Assembly: GCF_900141775.1 (NCBI RefSeq)
Contig: NZ_FSRI01000003.1
Span: 372,001-436,000, forward strand
Direction: 5' to 3'
Length of the DNA: 64,000 nucleotides
Source: Salinivibrio sp. ES.052
GTDB lineage: Bacteria > Pseudomonadota > Gammaproteobacteria > Enterobacterales > Vibrionaceae
The translations under genes were made by a program, and so were the position numbers. The notes under the pieces are model-generated. The model searched no databases. It had not been told where the DNA came from and saw nothing but the letters and a program-made list of their open reading frames with translations. This document shows, piece by piece, positions 8,716-15,838 of the stretch; within the stretch, counting starts at the first letter, position 1, and every line of letters starts with the position of its first letter.

Positions 8716-9555
8716 ATGAGACTACAAGCTATTGACTTTAAAGCGCCTGATGCCGAACAGGCGTTTGTTGAATCTTTACGTGAAACCGGCTTTGGTGTGC
8801 TAAAAAACCATCCACTTCCACAGCCGTTAGTTGCTGATATTTATCAGCAATGGGAGGGGTTTTTTAACACGGCAGCCAAACAGGATTTTACCTATAAACC
8901 TGAAACACAAGATGGTTTTTTCCCATCGAAAGTCGCTGAAACAGCGAAGGGGCATACTAAGCGTGATCTGAAAGAGTTCTTTCACTATTACCCATGGGGG
9001 CAATGTCCGGATGTGTTAAGAGATAACCTGCAATCTTATTATGAACAGGCTACTGGACTCGCGGAAACCCTTCTCTCATGGGTGGAGCGCCAGTCACCAG
9101 GCGATATTAGTCAGCATTATTCGCAGCCGTTATCGAGTATGATTAATGGCAGCCAACAAACATTATTGCGTGTATTACATTACCCGCCGTTAAACGGTGA
9201 TGAAGAGCTAGGAGCGATCCGTGCGGCTGCGCATGAAGACATTAACTTGCTCACCATTTTACCGGCAGCCAATGAACCTGGTTTGCAGGTAAAAGCAAAA
9301 GACGGGAGTTGGTTGGATGTACCATGTGATTTTGGCAACTTAATTGTGAATATTGGCGATATGCTGCAAGAAGCCTCACAGGGTTATTTTCCTTCTACCA
9401 CGCACCGCGTGATCAATCCCGACGAGGCGGATAAAACCAAGGCACGTATTTCGTTGCCGCTGTTTTTACATCCCAAACCCGATGTTGTCCTTTCTTCTCG
9501 CCATACCGCCAAGAGCTATTTAATGGAACGTTTGCGCGAACTGGGCGTGATTTAA
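8716..9555 (+). CDS. 2-oxoglutarate/Fe(II)-dependent dioxygenase (isopenicillin N synthase-like)
   Basis: A 279-residue cytoplasmic oxygenase. The Fe(II) ligands are the HxD pair in AAHEDINLLT and the distal histidine in STTHRVINP; the 2-oxoglutarate-binding arginine is in KARISLPLFLHP. The N-terminal half is the DIOX_N-type region, with GFGVLKNHPL. Substrate cannot be read from the sequence; bacterial members of this group act on varied small molecules. The ATG at 8716 is the first in frame and gives a family-typical start. The gene stands alone between divergent and convergent neighbours. Confidence 0.85.
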   Translation: MRLQAIDFKAPDAEQAFVESLRETGFGVLKNHPLPQPLVADIYQQWEGFFNTAAKQDFTYKPETQDGFFPSKVAETAKGHTKRDLKEFFHYYPWGQCPDVLRDNLQSYYEQATGLAETLLSWVERQSPGDISQHYSQPLSSMINGSQQTLLRVLHYPPLNGDEELGAIRAAAHEDINLLTILPAANEPGLQVKAKDGSWLDVPCDFGNLIVNIGDMLQEASQGYFPSTTHRVINPDEADKTKARISLPLFLHPKPDVVLSSRHTAKSYLMERLRELGVI

Positions 9556-9572
9556 CCGAACGTTTCTGACGT

Positions 9573-9601
9573 CTGCCGAGGCATTAATACTGCCTCGGCA
9601 G
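9573..9601. terminator. Bidirectional hairpin between convergent genes
   Basis: CTGCCGAGGC (9573-9582) pairs with GCCTCGGCAG (9592-9601). It lies between the stop codons of the oxygenase and the binding-protein gene. The plus-strand side has a weak T-rich tail (GTCTTTCTTC). Confidence 0.55.
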
Positions 9602-9621
9602 CGTCTTTCTTCTGTATCGGG

Positions 9622-10641
9622 TTATTTAAGAGCGCTTTCAACGCGCTGGACTGTTTCATCATCGACCCACTGATGCCACAGTGAACGATAACGACGTAGA
9701 AATTCGTCCGCAGCGATTTCCCCGTCGGCTTGATAGGTATCCATCCAAGCCAACATGTCACTCATCACTTGGTTATCGTATTCTCGGTGCGCAATGTAGT
9801 TAAAGGCTGCCGGTGCTTCTTGAGCAAAGGAGGCGGTGGTGAGTGAATGCACTGGTGAAGTCGGAAAGGCGGTGACTCGGGGTGTGCGACAATCCGCTTG
9901 GGTGATGCATTGCTTATAGTGTTCAAGATCCACTTCAGCGCCCAAATCGACTTCGACCATGTCATATTTTCCCATCACAGGTGTCGGTGCCCAATAATAA
10001 CCAAACCAAGGATTTTCGCGATCATTTGCACGTGCAATCGTACCGGCTAGGCCAGCGGCTGAACCGGGATCAACCATTTCAAATCCTGCCTGGTCGAGTT
10101 TGAGAGCGTCGAAGATGTGTTTGGCCGAAATCTGGCATGTCCATCCGGCAGGGCAGCCCATGAATGCCGCTTTATCGGGATCTTCTGGGTGCGGGAACAG
10201 CTCAGGATGGGCTTTGATACCGTCAATAGTCGCTAGCTCAGGGTGGGCGTCTACCATATATTTAGGTATCCAAAACCCTTCATTGCCACCTTGTGAAAAA
10301 GCATCCCCTGCATAGCGGAGCCTTCCCTCTTTTACGCCTTTATCCAACATGGCTTTATGTGAATTGGTCCAAAACTCTGGAGCGATATCAGGTTCGCCTT
10401 TTTCAGTCATCGATACCCCGGTAGGCATGGTATCGCCAGGAACTAATGAGGTATCGCAACCATATCCATGTTCAAGAATGAACTGATCGACATGGGCCAT
10501 CAATGTCGCAGAATTCCAGTTCATATCAGCAATGGTGACATCACCGCATGTGTTAGGTTCATCGGCACTGACGAACTGAGCATAGATCATCAGTGGGCAC
10601 ATGATGAGGGTATAAATAACGGGTTTGATAATGGTGTTCAT
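9622..10641 (-). CDS. Orphan OpuAC/ProX-type substrate-binding protein (glycine betaine/choline type)
   Basis: A 339-residue periplasmic binding protein. The signal peptide ends near residue 26 (FVSA before DEPNTC). The mature protein shows the OpuAC pattern: VTIADMNWNSATLMAHVDQFILEHGYGCD, aromatic residues suited to a quaternary-ammonium cage (FWTNS, GFWIP, PWFGYYWAPTPVMGKYDM), and paired cysteines (C32/C61 region and FMGCPAGWTC). It would normally deliver betaine, proline betaine or choline to an ABC importer, but no ATPase or permease gene is adjacent, so it must work with a transporter encoded elsewhere or act as a sensor. The ATG at 10641 follows AAGGA. Osmolyte uptake would suit a halophile. 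Confidence 0.85.
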   Translation of the reverse strand: MNTIIKPVIYTLIMCPLMIYAQFVSADEPNTCGDVTIADMNWNSATLMAHVDQFILEHGYGCDTSLVPGDTMPTGVSMTEKGEPDIAPEFWTNSHKAMLDKGVKEGRLRYAGDAFSQGGNEGFWIPKYMVDAHPELATIDGIKAHPELFPHPEDPDKAAFMGCPAGWTCQISAKHIFDALKLDQAGFEMVDPGSAAGLAGTIARANDRENPWFGYYWAPTPVMGKYDMVEVDLGAEVDLEHYKQCITQADCRTPRVTAFPTSPVHSLTTASFAQEAPAAFNYIAHREYDNQVMSDMLAWMDTYQADGEIAADEFLRRYRSLWHQWVDDETVQRVESALK

Positions 10642-10828
10642 GACGGATCCTTGGCGATTGAACCTGATTATTAGGGAAAACGTAACATGCTGCTTATATG
10701 CGATCTACTCTATAATTAGACGGCTTGAGGATTATTTTTACGCACGGTGTGACCTTAAAAAAAGCAAGCCACGTACTCTTTAAAGTAGAAAAGAAATGAA
10801 TGTCAGATAATAGCAATAGGGAAATAGC

Positions 10829-11581
10829 ATGGCGCGCCAAAACCAACTTAAATCTATTGAAAAAAATCAAGAAGTTGTCACTCTTAGTGCATCGAAGGCT
10901 GCGTTGAAACTGGGATGTGCGGCGCTGGTTCGGGTTCACATCCAAACGCCAACAAAAGGCTTATTTAGGTTCAATGCGGTATTGATTGGTACTGATGGAC
11001 TACGTTTTTGTTATTTGCAACTTCCCGCATTATCAGTACAACAAAAAGGACAATATTTTTATTCTGGTTATCAGGTCCGTATCCATGGTGTTGCCCCTGA
11101 CGGGTCGCTTGTCCGTTTTAGCGGAAAAATACAGGGAATGATTGAGGCGCATCATACGCTTTTGGGGATCGAATTGAGCCGAGAAGAGGCCAGTGCGACT
11201 CCCCTACGACAAGATAAGCGCTTTAGTGTTGAGCTGTCTGCGTCCTTGACCGTTGATGGAAAGGCAAGCGTACCGGTAACGATACATGATATTTCTGTCG
11301 GAGGATGTTTATTGTCGTACCGAGCCGTGGGTTTGCAAATGCACTCAGAAGATATCGCGGTATTGAGCTTGACGGGCATCGCTGCTAATCAAGATCTCGC
11401 CATGAGTGGGCAGGTACTGAGTCATCGACGACAAGGTGAACGTTATGTTAGCGGGCTTCGATTCGACGATCGCGCTAAGTCACGCAGTGCGTGGTTAATC
11501 ACCAATTTAAACTATGATGGAGAACGTTACGGTTTATCGATACCACATAATGATGGTGAATTGACGGCAAGTATTTCTTAA
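10829..11581 (+). CDS. YcgR-like PilZ domain protein (c-di-GMP receptor)
   Basis: A 250-residue cytoplasmic protein with two beta-rich domains. The N-terminal part (about 25-120) resembles the flagellar-brake regulator domain of YcgR. The PilZ domain begins near residue 128 with RQDKR (RxxxR) and continues with DISVGG (D/NxSxxG), the two motifs that bind c-di-GMP. Proteins of this build act as c-di-GMP-dependent brakes on flagellar motors or as effectors on surface structures. With an EAL phosphodiesterase at 2702-4624 and a diguanylate cyclase at 53772-55199 in the same window it forms part of the second-messenger machinery, though the genes are not an operon. ATG at 10829; the convergent gene ends 16 bp downstream. 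Confidence 0.85.
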   Translation: MARQNQLKSIEKNQEVVTLSASKAALKLGCAALVRVHIQTPTKGLFRFNAVLIGTDGLRFCYLQLPALSVQQKGQYFYSGYQVRIHGVAPDGSLVRFSGKIQGMIEAHHTLLGIELSREEASATPLRQDKRFSVELSASLTVDGKASVPVTIHDISVGGCLLSYRAVGLQMHSEDIAVLSLTGIAANQDLAMSGQVLSHRRQGERYVSGLRFDDRAKSRSAWLITNLNYDGERYGLSIPHNDGELTASIS

Positions 11582-11596
11582 CTGCTCTCATAATTA

Positions 11597-12718
11597 TTAT
11601 TGCGAGGGCGTCAGTTTTAGCAAGCGACCATTTTTTCTATCAGTCAAAAGAAGAATACTGCCGTCATTGGCTTGAATAACATCACGAATGCGGCCAAATT
11701 GACCATTTAGCATACGCTCTTCGTGTGTCACCTCACCTTGTTTTATCTCCAGCCGTACTAATAACCCAAACTTTAACGAGCCAAGCAGTAGGTCGCCATG
11801 CCACATGGGAAACTGTTTACTGTCAACCATTGTCATGCCTGAAGGCGCGATCGATGGGTCCCAGTAGTACACCGGTTGCTGCATACCGGCTTTTTGTGTC
11901 CCTTCTCCGATTTGCGTACCGAGCCCGTAGTTCACGCCATAGGTGATAATGGGCCACCCATAGTTTTTGCCGGACTCGATAATATTTAACTCATCGCCAC
12001 CTTGTGGGCCGTGTTCATGCGTCCAAATGCGATCGCCATTATTATCGAGCGCGATCCCTTGAATATTACGGTGACCGTAGCTAAATACATGGGGTTGTTT
12101 GGTTGGATCATTGTGGAAAGGGTTCGTTTTGGGTACGGTCCCATCATGATTCAGACGGACTAGCGCACCGATATGATCCTCAGGAAACTGTGCGCGATCA
12201 CGGTGCCCTCGGTCGCCGAGGGTGATGTAAAGGTGTTGTTCGGTGACCAGTAAGCGGCTACCAAAGTGACGGCTCCCATTTCGTTTGGGTAAGGCTCTAA
12301 ATATCACTTTGCCGTCAATCAGTACATCTTTTGACAGCGTTGCCAGCATGACTTCAGTGCCGGCTTGTTCCTGCTCATTCTCGGCAGCGTAGGACAGATA
12401 AATACGATGGGTTGTTGCAAAGTCCGGGGCGAGCGCGATATCGAGTAACCCCCCTTGTCCTTCTTGAAATACGTTTTTTGGGGTGCCTAAAATGGGGACG
12501 ACTAAACCGTTGGGGGTTAAACGCTTGAGTTGTCCGTCCCGTTCGGTAATCAATATGTCGCCGCCTGGTAACTCGACCATCCCCCAAGGGTGTACAAACC
12601 CAGATTTTACGGTTTCAATATGGAGGCGAGTAGCCTCCGTTTCCCGTATTTCAGCCAGTGCCGTGCCCGTGACACTCAACGTGAACAAAAGCAGGCATAA
12701 CTGAGACGAAATGCGCAT
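11597..12718 (-). CDS. PQQ-dependent aldose sugar dehydrogenase (YliI/Asd type)
   Basis: A 373-residue periplasmic six-bladed beta-propeller enzyme. The signal peptide is cleaved near residue 22 (GTALA before EIRET). Family motifs include HPWGMVELPGGDILITERDG, the GQGGLLDIALAPDF stretch, the HFGSRL segment, GHRNIQGIALD and THEHGPQGGDELNII, where the conserved histidine and glutamine/aspartate residues hold PQQ and calcium. It oxidises aldose sugars with PQQ and passes electrons to the respiratory chain. PQQ synthesis genes are not in the window, so activity depends on genes elsewhere or external PQQ. It follows ydcH by 13 bp and is probably the last gene of a leftward unit. Confidence 0.88.
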   Translation of the reverse strand: MRISSQLCLLLFTLSVTGTALAEIRETEATRLHIETVKSGFVHPWGMVELPGGDILITERDGQLKRLTPNGLVVPILGTPKNVFQEGQGGLLDIALAPDFATTHRIYLSYAAENEQEQAGTEVMLATLSKDVLIDGKVIFRALPKRNGSRHFGSRLLVTEQHLYITLGDRGHRDRAQFPEDHIGALVRLNHDGTVPKTNPFHNDPTKQPHVFSYGHRNIQGIALDNNGDRIWTHEHGPQGGDELNIIESGKNYGWPIITYGVNYGLGTQIGEGTQKAGMQQPVYYWDPSIAPSGMTMVDSKQFPMWHGDLLLGSLKFGLLVRLEIKQGEVTHEERMLNGQFGRIRDVIQANDGSILLLTDRKNGRLLKLTPSQ

Positions 12719-12731
12719 AAATACTCTCCAC

Positions 12732-12971
12732 TCAATGAGTAAGCAACTTGTGATACAAGCGGTCTTTGAGGTAAGCGCGTTGTTTCTTCATCGCGGTAAA
12801 CACATCATCACTGGTTGGAATTTGATTCATCTCTAGGCCACGAATGTGGTGATCTAATTGGTGATAGCGTTGCGCATCAAGTTGAAAGTCGGGGTCATGT
12901 TGCTTCAGTTGGTGGATGCGATCCCGGTGTTCAGGAAAGTCAAAGACAAGTGCGTGATTTTCTCCGTGCAT
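12732..12971 (-). CDS. YdcH-family small helical protein (DUF465)
   Basis: A 79-residue protein with the DUF465 pattern: an N-terminal FPEHRDRIHQLKQHDPDFQ, a central HHIRGLE with a short loop, and a C-terminal KKQRAYLKDRLYHKLL helix, giving a helical hairpin. The role of the family is unknown. The ATG at 12971 has AGGAGG at seven bases. It sits between the PhoD-like gene and the sugar dehydrogenase, both on the same strand. Confidence 0.85.
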   Translation of the reverse strand: MHGENHALVFDFPEHRDRIHQLKQHDPDFQLDAQRYHQLDHHIRGLEMNQIPTSDDVFTAMKKQRAYLKDRLYHKLLTH

Positions 12972-12987
12972 AGTGCCTCCTATTACT

Positions 12988-13012
12988 GGCCTAACCCTTC
13001 TAAGGTTAGGCC
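12988..13012 (-). terminator. Hairpin between the phoD-like gene and ydcH
   Basis: GGCCTAACC (12988-12996) pairs with GGTTAGGCC (13004-13012). There is no T tract on either strand, so it could be an attenuating or processing hairpin and not a full terminator. Confidence 0.4.
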
Positions 13013-13034
13013 CACTTTGGCTATCTATCCACGT

Positions 13035-14999
13035 TTATAGTGAGTCAAATGATGAAGGATGTGACACCGTCGAATGCGACGAGGATTTATCAGGAAAGCA
13101 CACACGATCACCATTGGCTTTTAACAAAGTGACCGCATTGGGGGAGCCATCATCGTGCAGACGCACAAGACCAACGGCACTGGCATTGACTAAGCGTTTG
13201 GGGCCAGGTGTATCCGGATCGCGACGAGCAATGTGCATTCGCTTGCGCTTTGTCAGCCAATTTAAAGGGGAGTAAGGGTGAAATAGCAGTCGATCGCACC
13301 ACTCACAAACAGCCAACAATGGCTCGGGGAAACGATTTTTGAACCCACTTGCGGTAATTTGCCATAAGTGCGGGCTATTGGCGCGAAAGCGAGTGCGAAT
13401 ATCGTAGGCAAAGGAGTAATGGACGTCCCCTGATAAAATGACATAGTTTGTTGGCGTACGTTGATGCCGAAATATACTTAACAACGTATTTGCGCTGCCT
13501 GGATGGGCCATCCAGTTCTCGGCGTCGACGACGGTGGGGATCCCTAACCAAATCGCAATGCGTTGTAATACTTCAATAAACTTGACCCCAAACATGGGGG
13601 CGGCAGAGACAATAATGGCACTGTCATGCCTAAGAAGGTCATGCTGGAAGTCCATTAGCGCTTCCCAATCCATCAGGCCTGAAGGCTTATTCATACGTGA
13701 TTCGGAACGCCAGCGTCGTGTCCGCGTATCAAGCACCACCACATGGGGCGTCGTGGGAACGGTATAATGCCAATGCTCAAAGCGCAGACATAGCTCAACC
13801 ATCGCCTGGTGTGCCGTTGTTTGTGCGTCGATCTGCCCATCATCAACATGGATGGGTTTATAGGCGCTCTGCTTGGCCACGGTAAGAAAGGCCTTATCAA
13901 AATTATCAGGGGCGTTTCCCCAACCTTGGCATAACCAGTAAGCCATGAGACCGTTTCCGATAATACGGCGCGCAAAAGGGTTGAAATAGGCTGCTTGCTC
14001 CCACCCAACAGTGATATTCCAATCATCGGTGATGTCGTGGTCGTCAAAGATCATATATGTCGGTAAGTGAGCAAACAGACGTTGTACCTGTACTAATCCG
14101 GCCCTAAATTCGGCTAACGTATGCGTCTGTTGCTGATACACGGTGTGTTGATCTTGGGTTAACCCTGCGGGAGGGCGGGACGTTGCGGTATCGGTTAACG
14201 TCCAAGGTGTCGGTGACCACACCATCAAGTACATGGCGATATGTTCAGCAAAACTGATTAGATGATTACTGACTGTTTTTGAAGTAAAAATAGGCAATGG
14301 CTGGCCGGATAGACGCTCCCACCAGCGACCTTTTTCAGCACTCTGTTTCGGGAGCAATTGATCCCGCCCCATATAACTATCGGGATGGGTGTCCAGTGCA
14401 CGGCAGTTGGTGATCGGTGCGGCTTCAAAATGTTCGTTTTTCAGTCCGAGAATATGTATCAAGGCACGGATACGTTGCAGCATGGGCGTGGCGACATCGT
14501 CTGCATAAATTTGGTCACCGCTCATAATCAGCATATTAGGCCATTGGTCCACGGTGGTATCGGCTAACTGTTGGTCCAGCGTAACCAAGGCATCGTCACA
14601 GCGATGATGCGGATGACGGCAAGATCCATGGGCAATATAGTGAGCGTTGGAAGGGATAGTAAAGTGTGGGGCGTGCTCGTTCGCGTACAGTATGTCTGGC
14701 ATCGTTTCGGCCAGTCCACGATGATCTATCTGTATATCGTAGGTGAGAGGAGTATCCATGGGATATCCCTGTACTGCACGTAGATGATGAAGCACTATCC
14801 AAGCGTGCTCGCCAATGCGATACCAATGCCCAGCAGACAACGGCATGGATGCCAGTACGCGATGGTCCTGATACACAGAAACCGTGGCATTAGCCGGTTT
14901 GTGTGTCATTACCGACCATAAGGTGACTTCATGTCTTGTGGTGCGGCGTAGCATGGGGCCAGCAATAAATAAGGGGAGAGGTATTTCGTTGCTATCCAA
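13035..14999 (-). CDS. PhoD-like metallophosphatase, long form
   Basis: A 654-residue protein of the alkaline phosphatase D group. Metal-binding motifs are ready to see: HGSCRHPHH near residue 125, MSGDQIYADD near 160, a FDDHDITDDWN stretch in the middle, and ILSGDVHYSFAY near the C-terminal third. There is no signal peptide, unlike secreted PhoD enzymes, so it probably acts in the cytoplasm; long PhoD-like proteins of this sort are common in Gammaproteobacteria and their substrates are unclear. The start is a TTG at 14999 preceded by GAAGGTG at a good distance. It may head a unit with ydcH and the sugar dehydrogenase, although a hairpin separates them. Confidence 0.82.
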   Translation of the reverse strand: MDSNEIPLPLFIAGPMLRRTTRHEVTLWSVMTHKPANATVSVYQDHRVLASMPLSAGHWYRIGEHAWIVLHHLRAVQGYPMDTPLTYDIQIDHRGLAETMPDILYANEHAPHFTIPSNAHYIAHGSCRHPHHRCDDALVTLDQQLADTTVDQWPNMLIMSGDQIYADDVATPMLQRIRALIHILGLKNEHFEAAPITNCRALDTHPDSYMGRDQLLPKQSAEKGRWWERLSGQPLPIFTSKTVSNHLISFAEHIAMYLMVWSPTPWTLTDTATSRPPAGLTQDQHTVYQQQTHTLAEFRAGLVQVQRLFAHLPTYMIFDDHDITDDWNITVGWEQAAYFNPFARRIIGNGLMAYWLCQGWGNAPDNFDKAFLTVAKQSAYKPIHVDDGQIDAQTTAHQAMVELCLRFEHWHYTVPTTPHVVVLDTRTRRWRSESRMNKPSGLMDWEALMDFQHDLLRHDSAIIVSAAPMFGVKFIEVLQRIAIWLGIPTVVDAENWMAHPGSANTLLSIFRHQRTPTNYVILSGDVHYSFAYDIRTRFRANSPHLWQITASGFKNRFPEPLLAVCEWCDRLLFHPYSPLNWLTKRKRMHIARRDPDTPGPKRLVNASAVGLVRLHDDGSPNAVTLLKANGDRVCFPDKSSSHSTVSHPSSFDSL

Positions 15000-15144
15000 T
15001 GTGTCACCTTCAGTGAAAGCTAAACTGCGCCAAATGATCTTTGCACTTTTTCATACGAGAGTGCAACGGGAAGCGTTTAATTGTATGATTTGTTGCCTTT
15101 TTAGCCATTCAGTCGCGCAGCGGCGGGATTTTTAGAAAAAAGGG

Positions 15145-15173
15145 TTGCAGCGAGATAATGGATTGCCTATTAT
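15145..15173 (+). promoter_or_regulatory. Sigma-70 promoter of the tRNA-Asn gene
   Basis: A -35 TTGCAG (15145-15150), a 17-bp spacer and a -10 TATTAT (15168-15173) stand 24 bp before the tRNA. A GC-rich stretch (CACGCTCG) follows the -10, as expected for a stringently controlled stable-RNA promoter. Confidence 0.75.
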
Positions 15174-15197
15174 CACGCTCGTTGTCGCAAAGACGAT

Positions 15198-15273
15198 TCC
15201 CCCATAGTTCAGTTGGTAGAACGGCGGACTGTTAATCCGTATGTCACTGGTTCGAGTCCAGTTGGGGGAGCCA
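15198..15273 (+). tRNA. tRNA-Asn (anticodon GTT), CCA encoded
   Basis: The 76-nt gene starts TCCCCCA and ends TGGGGGA-G-CCA, giving a seven-pair acceptor stem, discriminator G and encoded CCA. The anticodon GTT is at 15231-15233 within the loop CTGTTAA, and the T-arm reads CTGGTTCGAGTCCAG. It is almost identical to E. coli tRNA-Asn outside the acceptor stem. It reads asparagine codons AAC and AAU. It is the only complete tRNA in the window and is followed by tandem partial copies of its own 3' end. Confidence 0.98.
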
Positions 15274-15286
15274 AATTTAGAAAAAG

Positions 15287-15313
15287 CGCTAGCCGAAAGG
15301 CTAGCGTTTTTTT
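15287..15313 (+). terminator. Intrinsic terminator of the tRNA-Asn transcript
   Basis: CGCTAGCC-GAAA-GGCTAGCG with seven T. The tetraloop is of the stable GNRA type. It lies 14 nt after the tRNA CCA. Confidence 0.93.
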
Positions 15314-15443
15314 GTTTATACAGAGTGCAGGCCTCACCAAGCCAATTATGCGGTTCATCCATGACTAGTTCCGCTGCGCGGAATATGTCACTGGGCTGGG
15401 CGCCCCCGTTGAGTCCAGTTGGGAGAGCCAAATTTAGAAAAAG

Positions 15444-15470
15444 CGCTAGCCGAAAGGCTGGCGTTTTTTT
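15444..15470 (+). terminator. Terminator in repeat copy 2
   Basis: CGCTAGCC-GAAA-GGCTGGCG with seven T. The one change from copy 1 converts a T-A pair into a T-G wobble. Confidence 0.88.
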
Positions 15471-15600
15471 GTTTATACAGAGTGCAGGCCTCACTAAGCC
15501 AATTATGCGGTTCATCCATGACTAGTTCCGCTGCGCGGAATATGTCACTGGGCTGGGCGCCCCCGTTGAGTCCAGTTGGGGGAGCCAAATTTAAAAAAAG

Positions 15601-15627
15601 CGCTAGCCGAAAGGTTAGCGTTTTTTT
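15601..15627 (+). terminator. Terminator in repeat copy 3
   Basis: CGCTAGCC-GAAA-GGTTAGCG with seven T. The change is at a different place from copy 2, and again leaves a G-T wobble. Confidence 0.88.
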
Positions 15628-15756
15628 GTTTATATCAAGGATACGCCCAGAGAAGCCAAGTGCGCTTCGACATACTGACGGTTCCGCTGCGCGGAATATG
15701 TCACTGGGCTAGGCGCCCCCGTTGAGTCCAGTTGGGGGAGCCAAATTTAGAAAAAG

Positions 15757-15783
15757 CGCTAGCCGAAAGGCTGGCGTTTTTTT
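15757..15783 (+). terminator. Terminator in repeat copy 4
   Basis: CGCTAGCC-GAAA-GGCTGGCG with seven T, the same wobble version as copy 2. It ends the repeat array. Confidence 0.88.
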
Positions 15784-15793
15784 GTGGGTCGAA

Positions 15794-15825
15794 TAAAAAA
15801 CGCCACGCTGTATAGCGTGGCGTTT
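15794..15825 (-). terminator. Intrinsic terminator of the oligopeptide-binding protein gene (reads leftward)
   Basis: AAACGCCACGCT (15798-15809) pairs with AGCGTGGCGTTT (15814-15825), loop GTAT. On the minus strand a run of T (15795-15800 region) follows. It lies 14 bp past the stop codon at 15839. Confidence 0.85.
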
Positions 15826-15838
15826 GCACGTTGAGCAA

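Larger units (their letters stand above)
15254..15783 (+). repeat. Tandem repeat array derived from the 3' end of tRNA-Asn
   Basis: Counting from GAGTCCAG in the T-arm of the true tRNA, the unit recurs at 15254, 15411, 15568 and 15724, periods of 157, 157 and 156 bp. The first two full units differ at only three of 157 positions; the third has a diverged spacer and the last unit is cut off after its terminator. Each copy carries 20 nt of the tRNA 3' end (through CCA), AAATTT, and a hairpin terminator. Upstream in each repeat, the anticodon arm is replaced by a perfect TTCCGC-TGC-GCGGAA hairpin, followed by ATGTCACTGG from the tRNA and a GC-rich insert ending in CCCCCGTT. No complete tRNA is formed. 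The layout resembles the E. coli tyrT distal repeats (rtT RNA). Confidence 0.92.

Noticed and set aside
15254..15783. Possible CRISPR array
   Set aside because: Units are about 157 bp, contain tRNA sequence and a terminator, and the spacers of the first copies are themselves identical; no cas genes are present.
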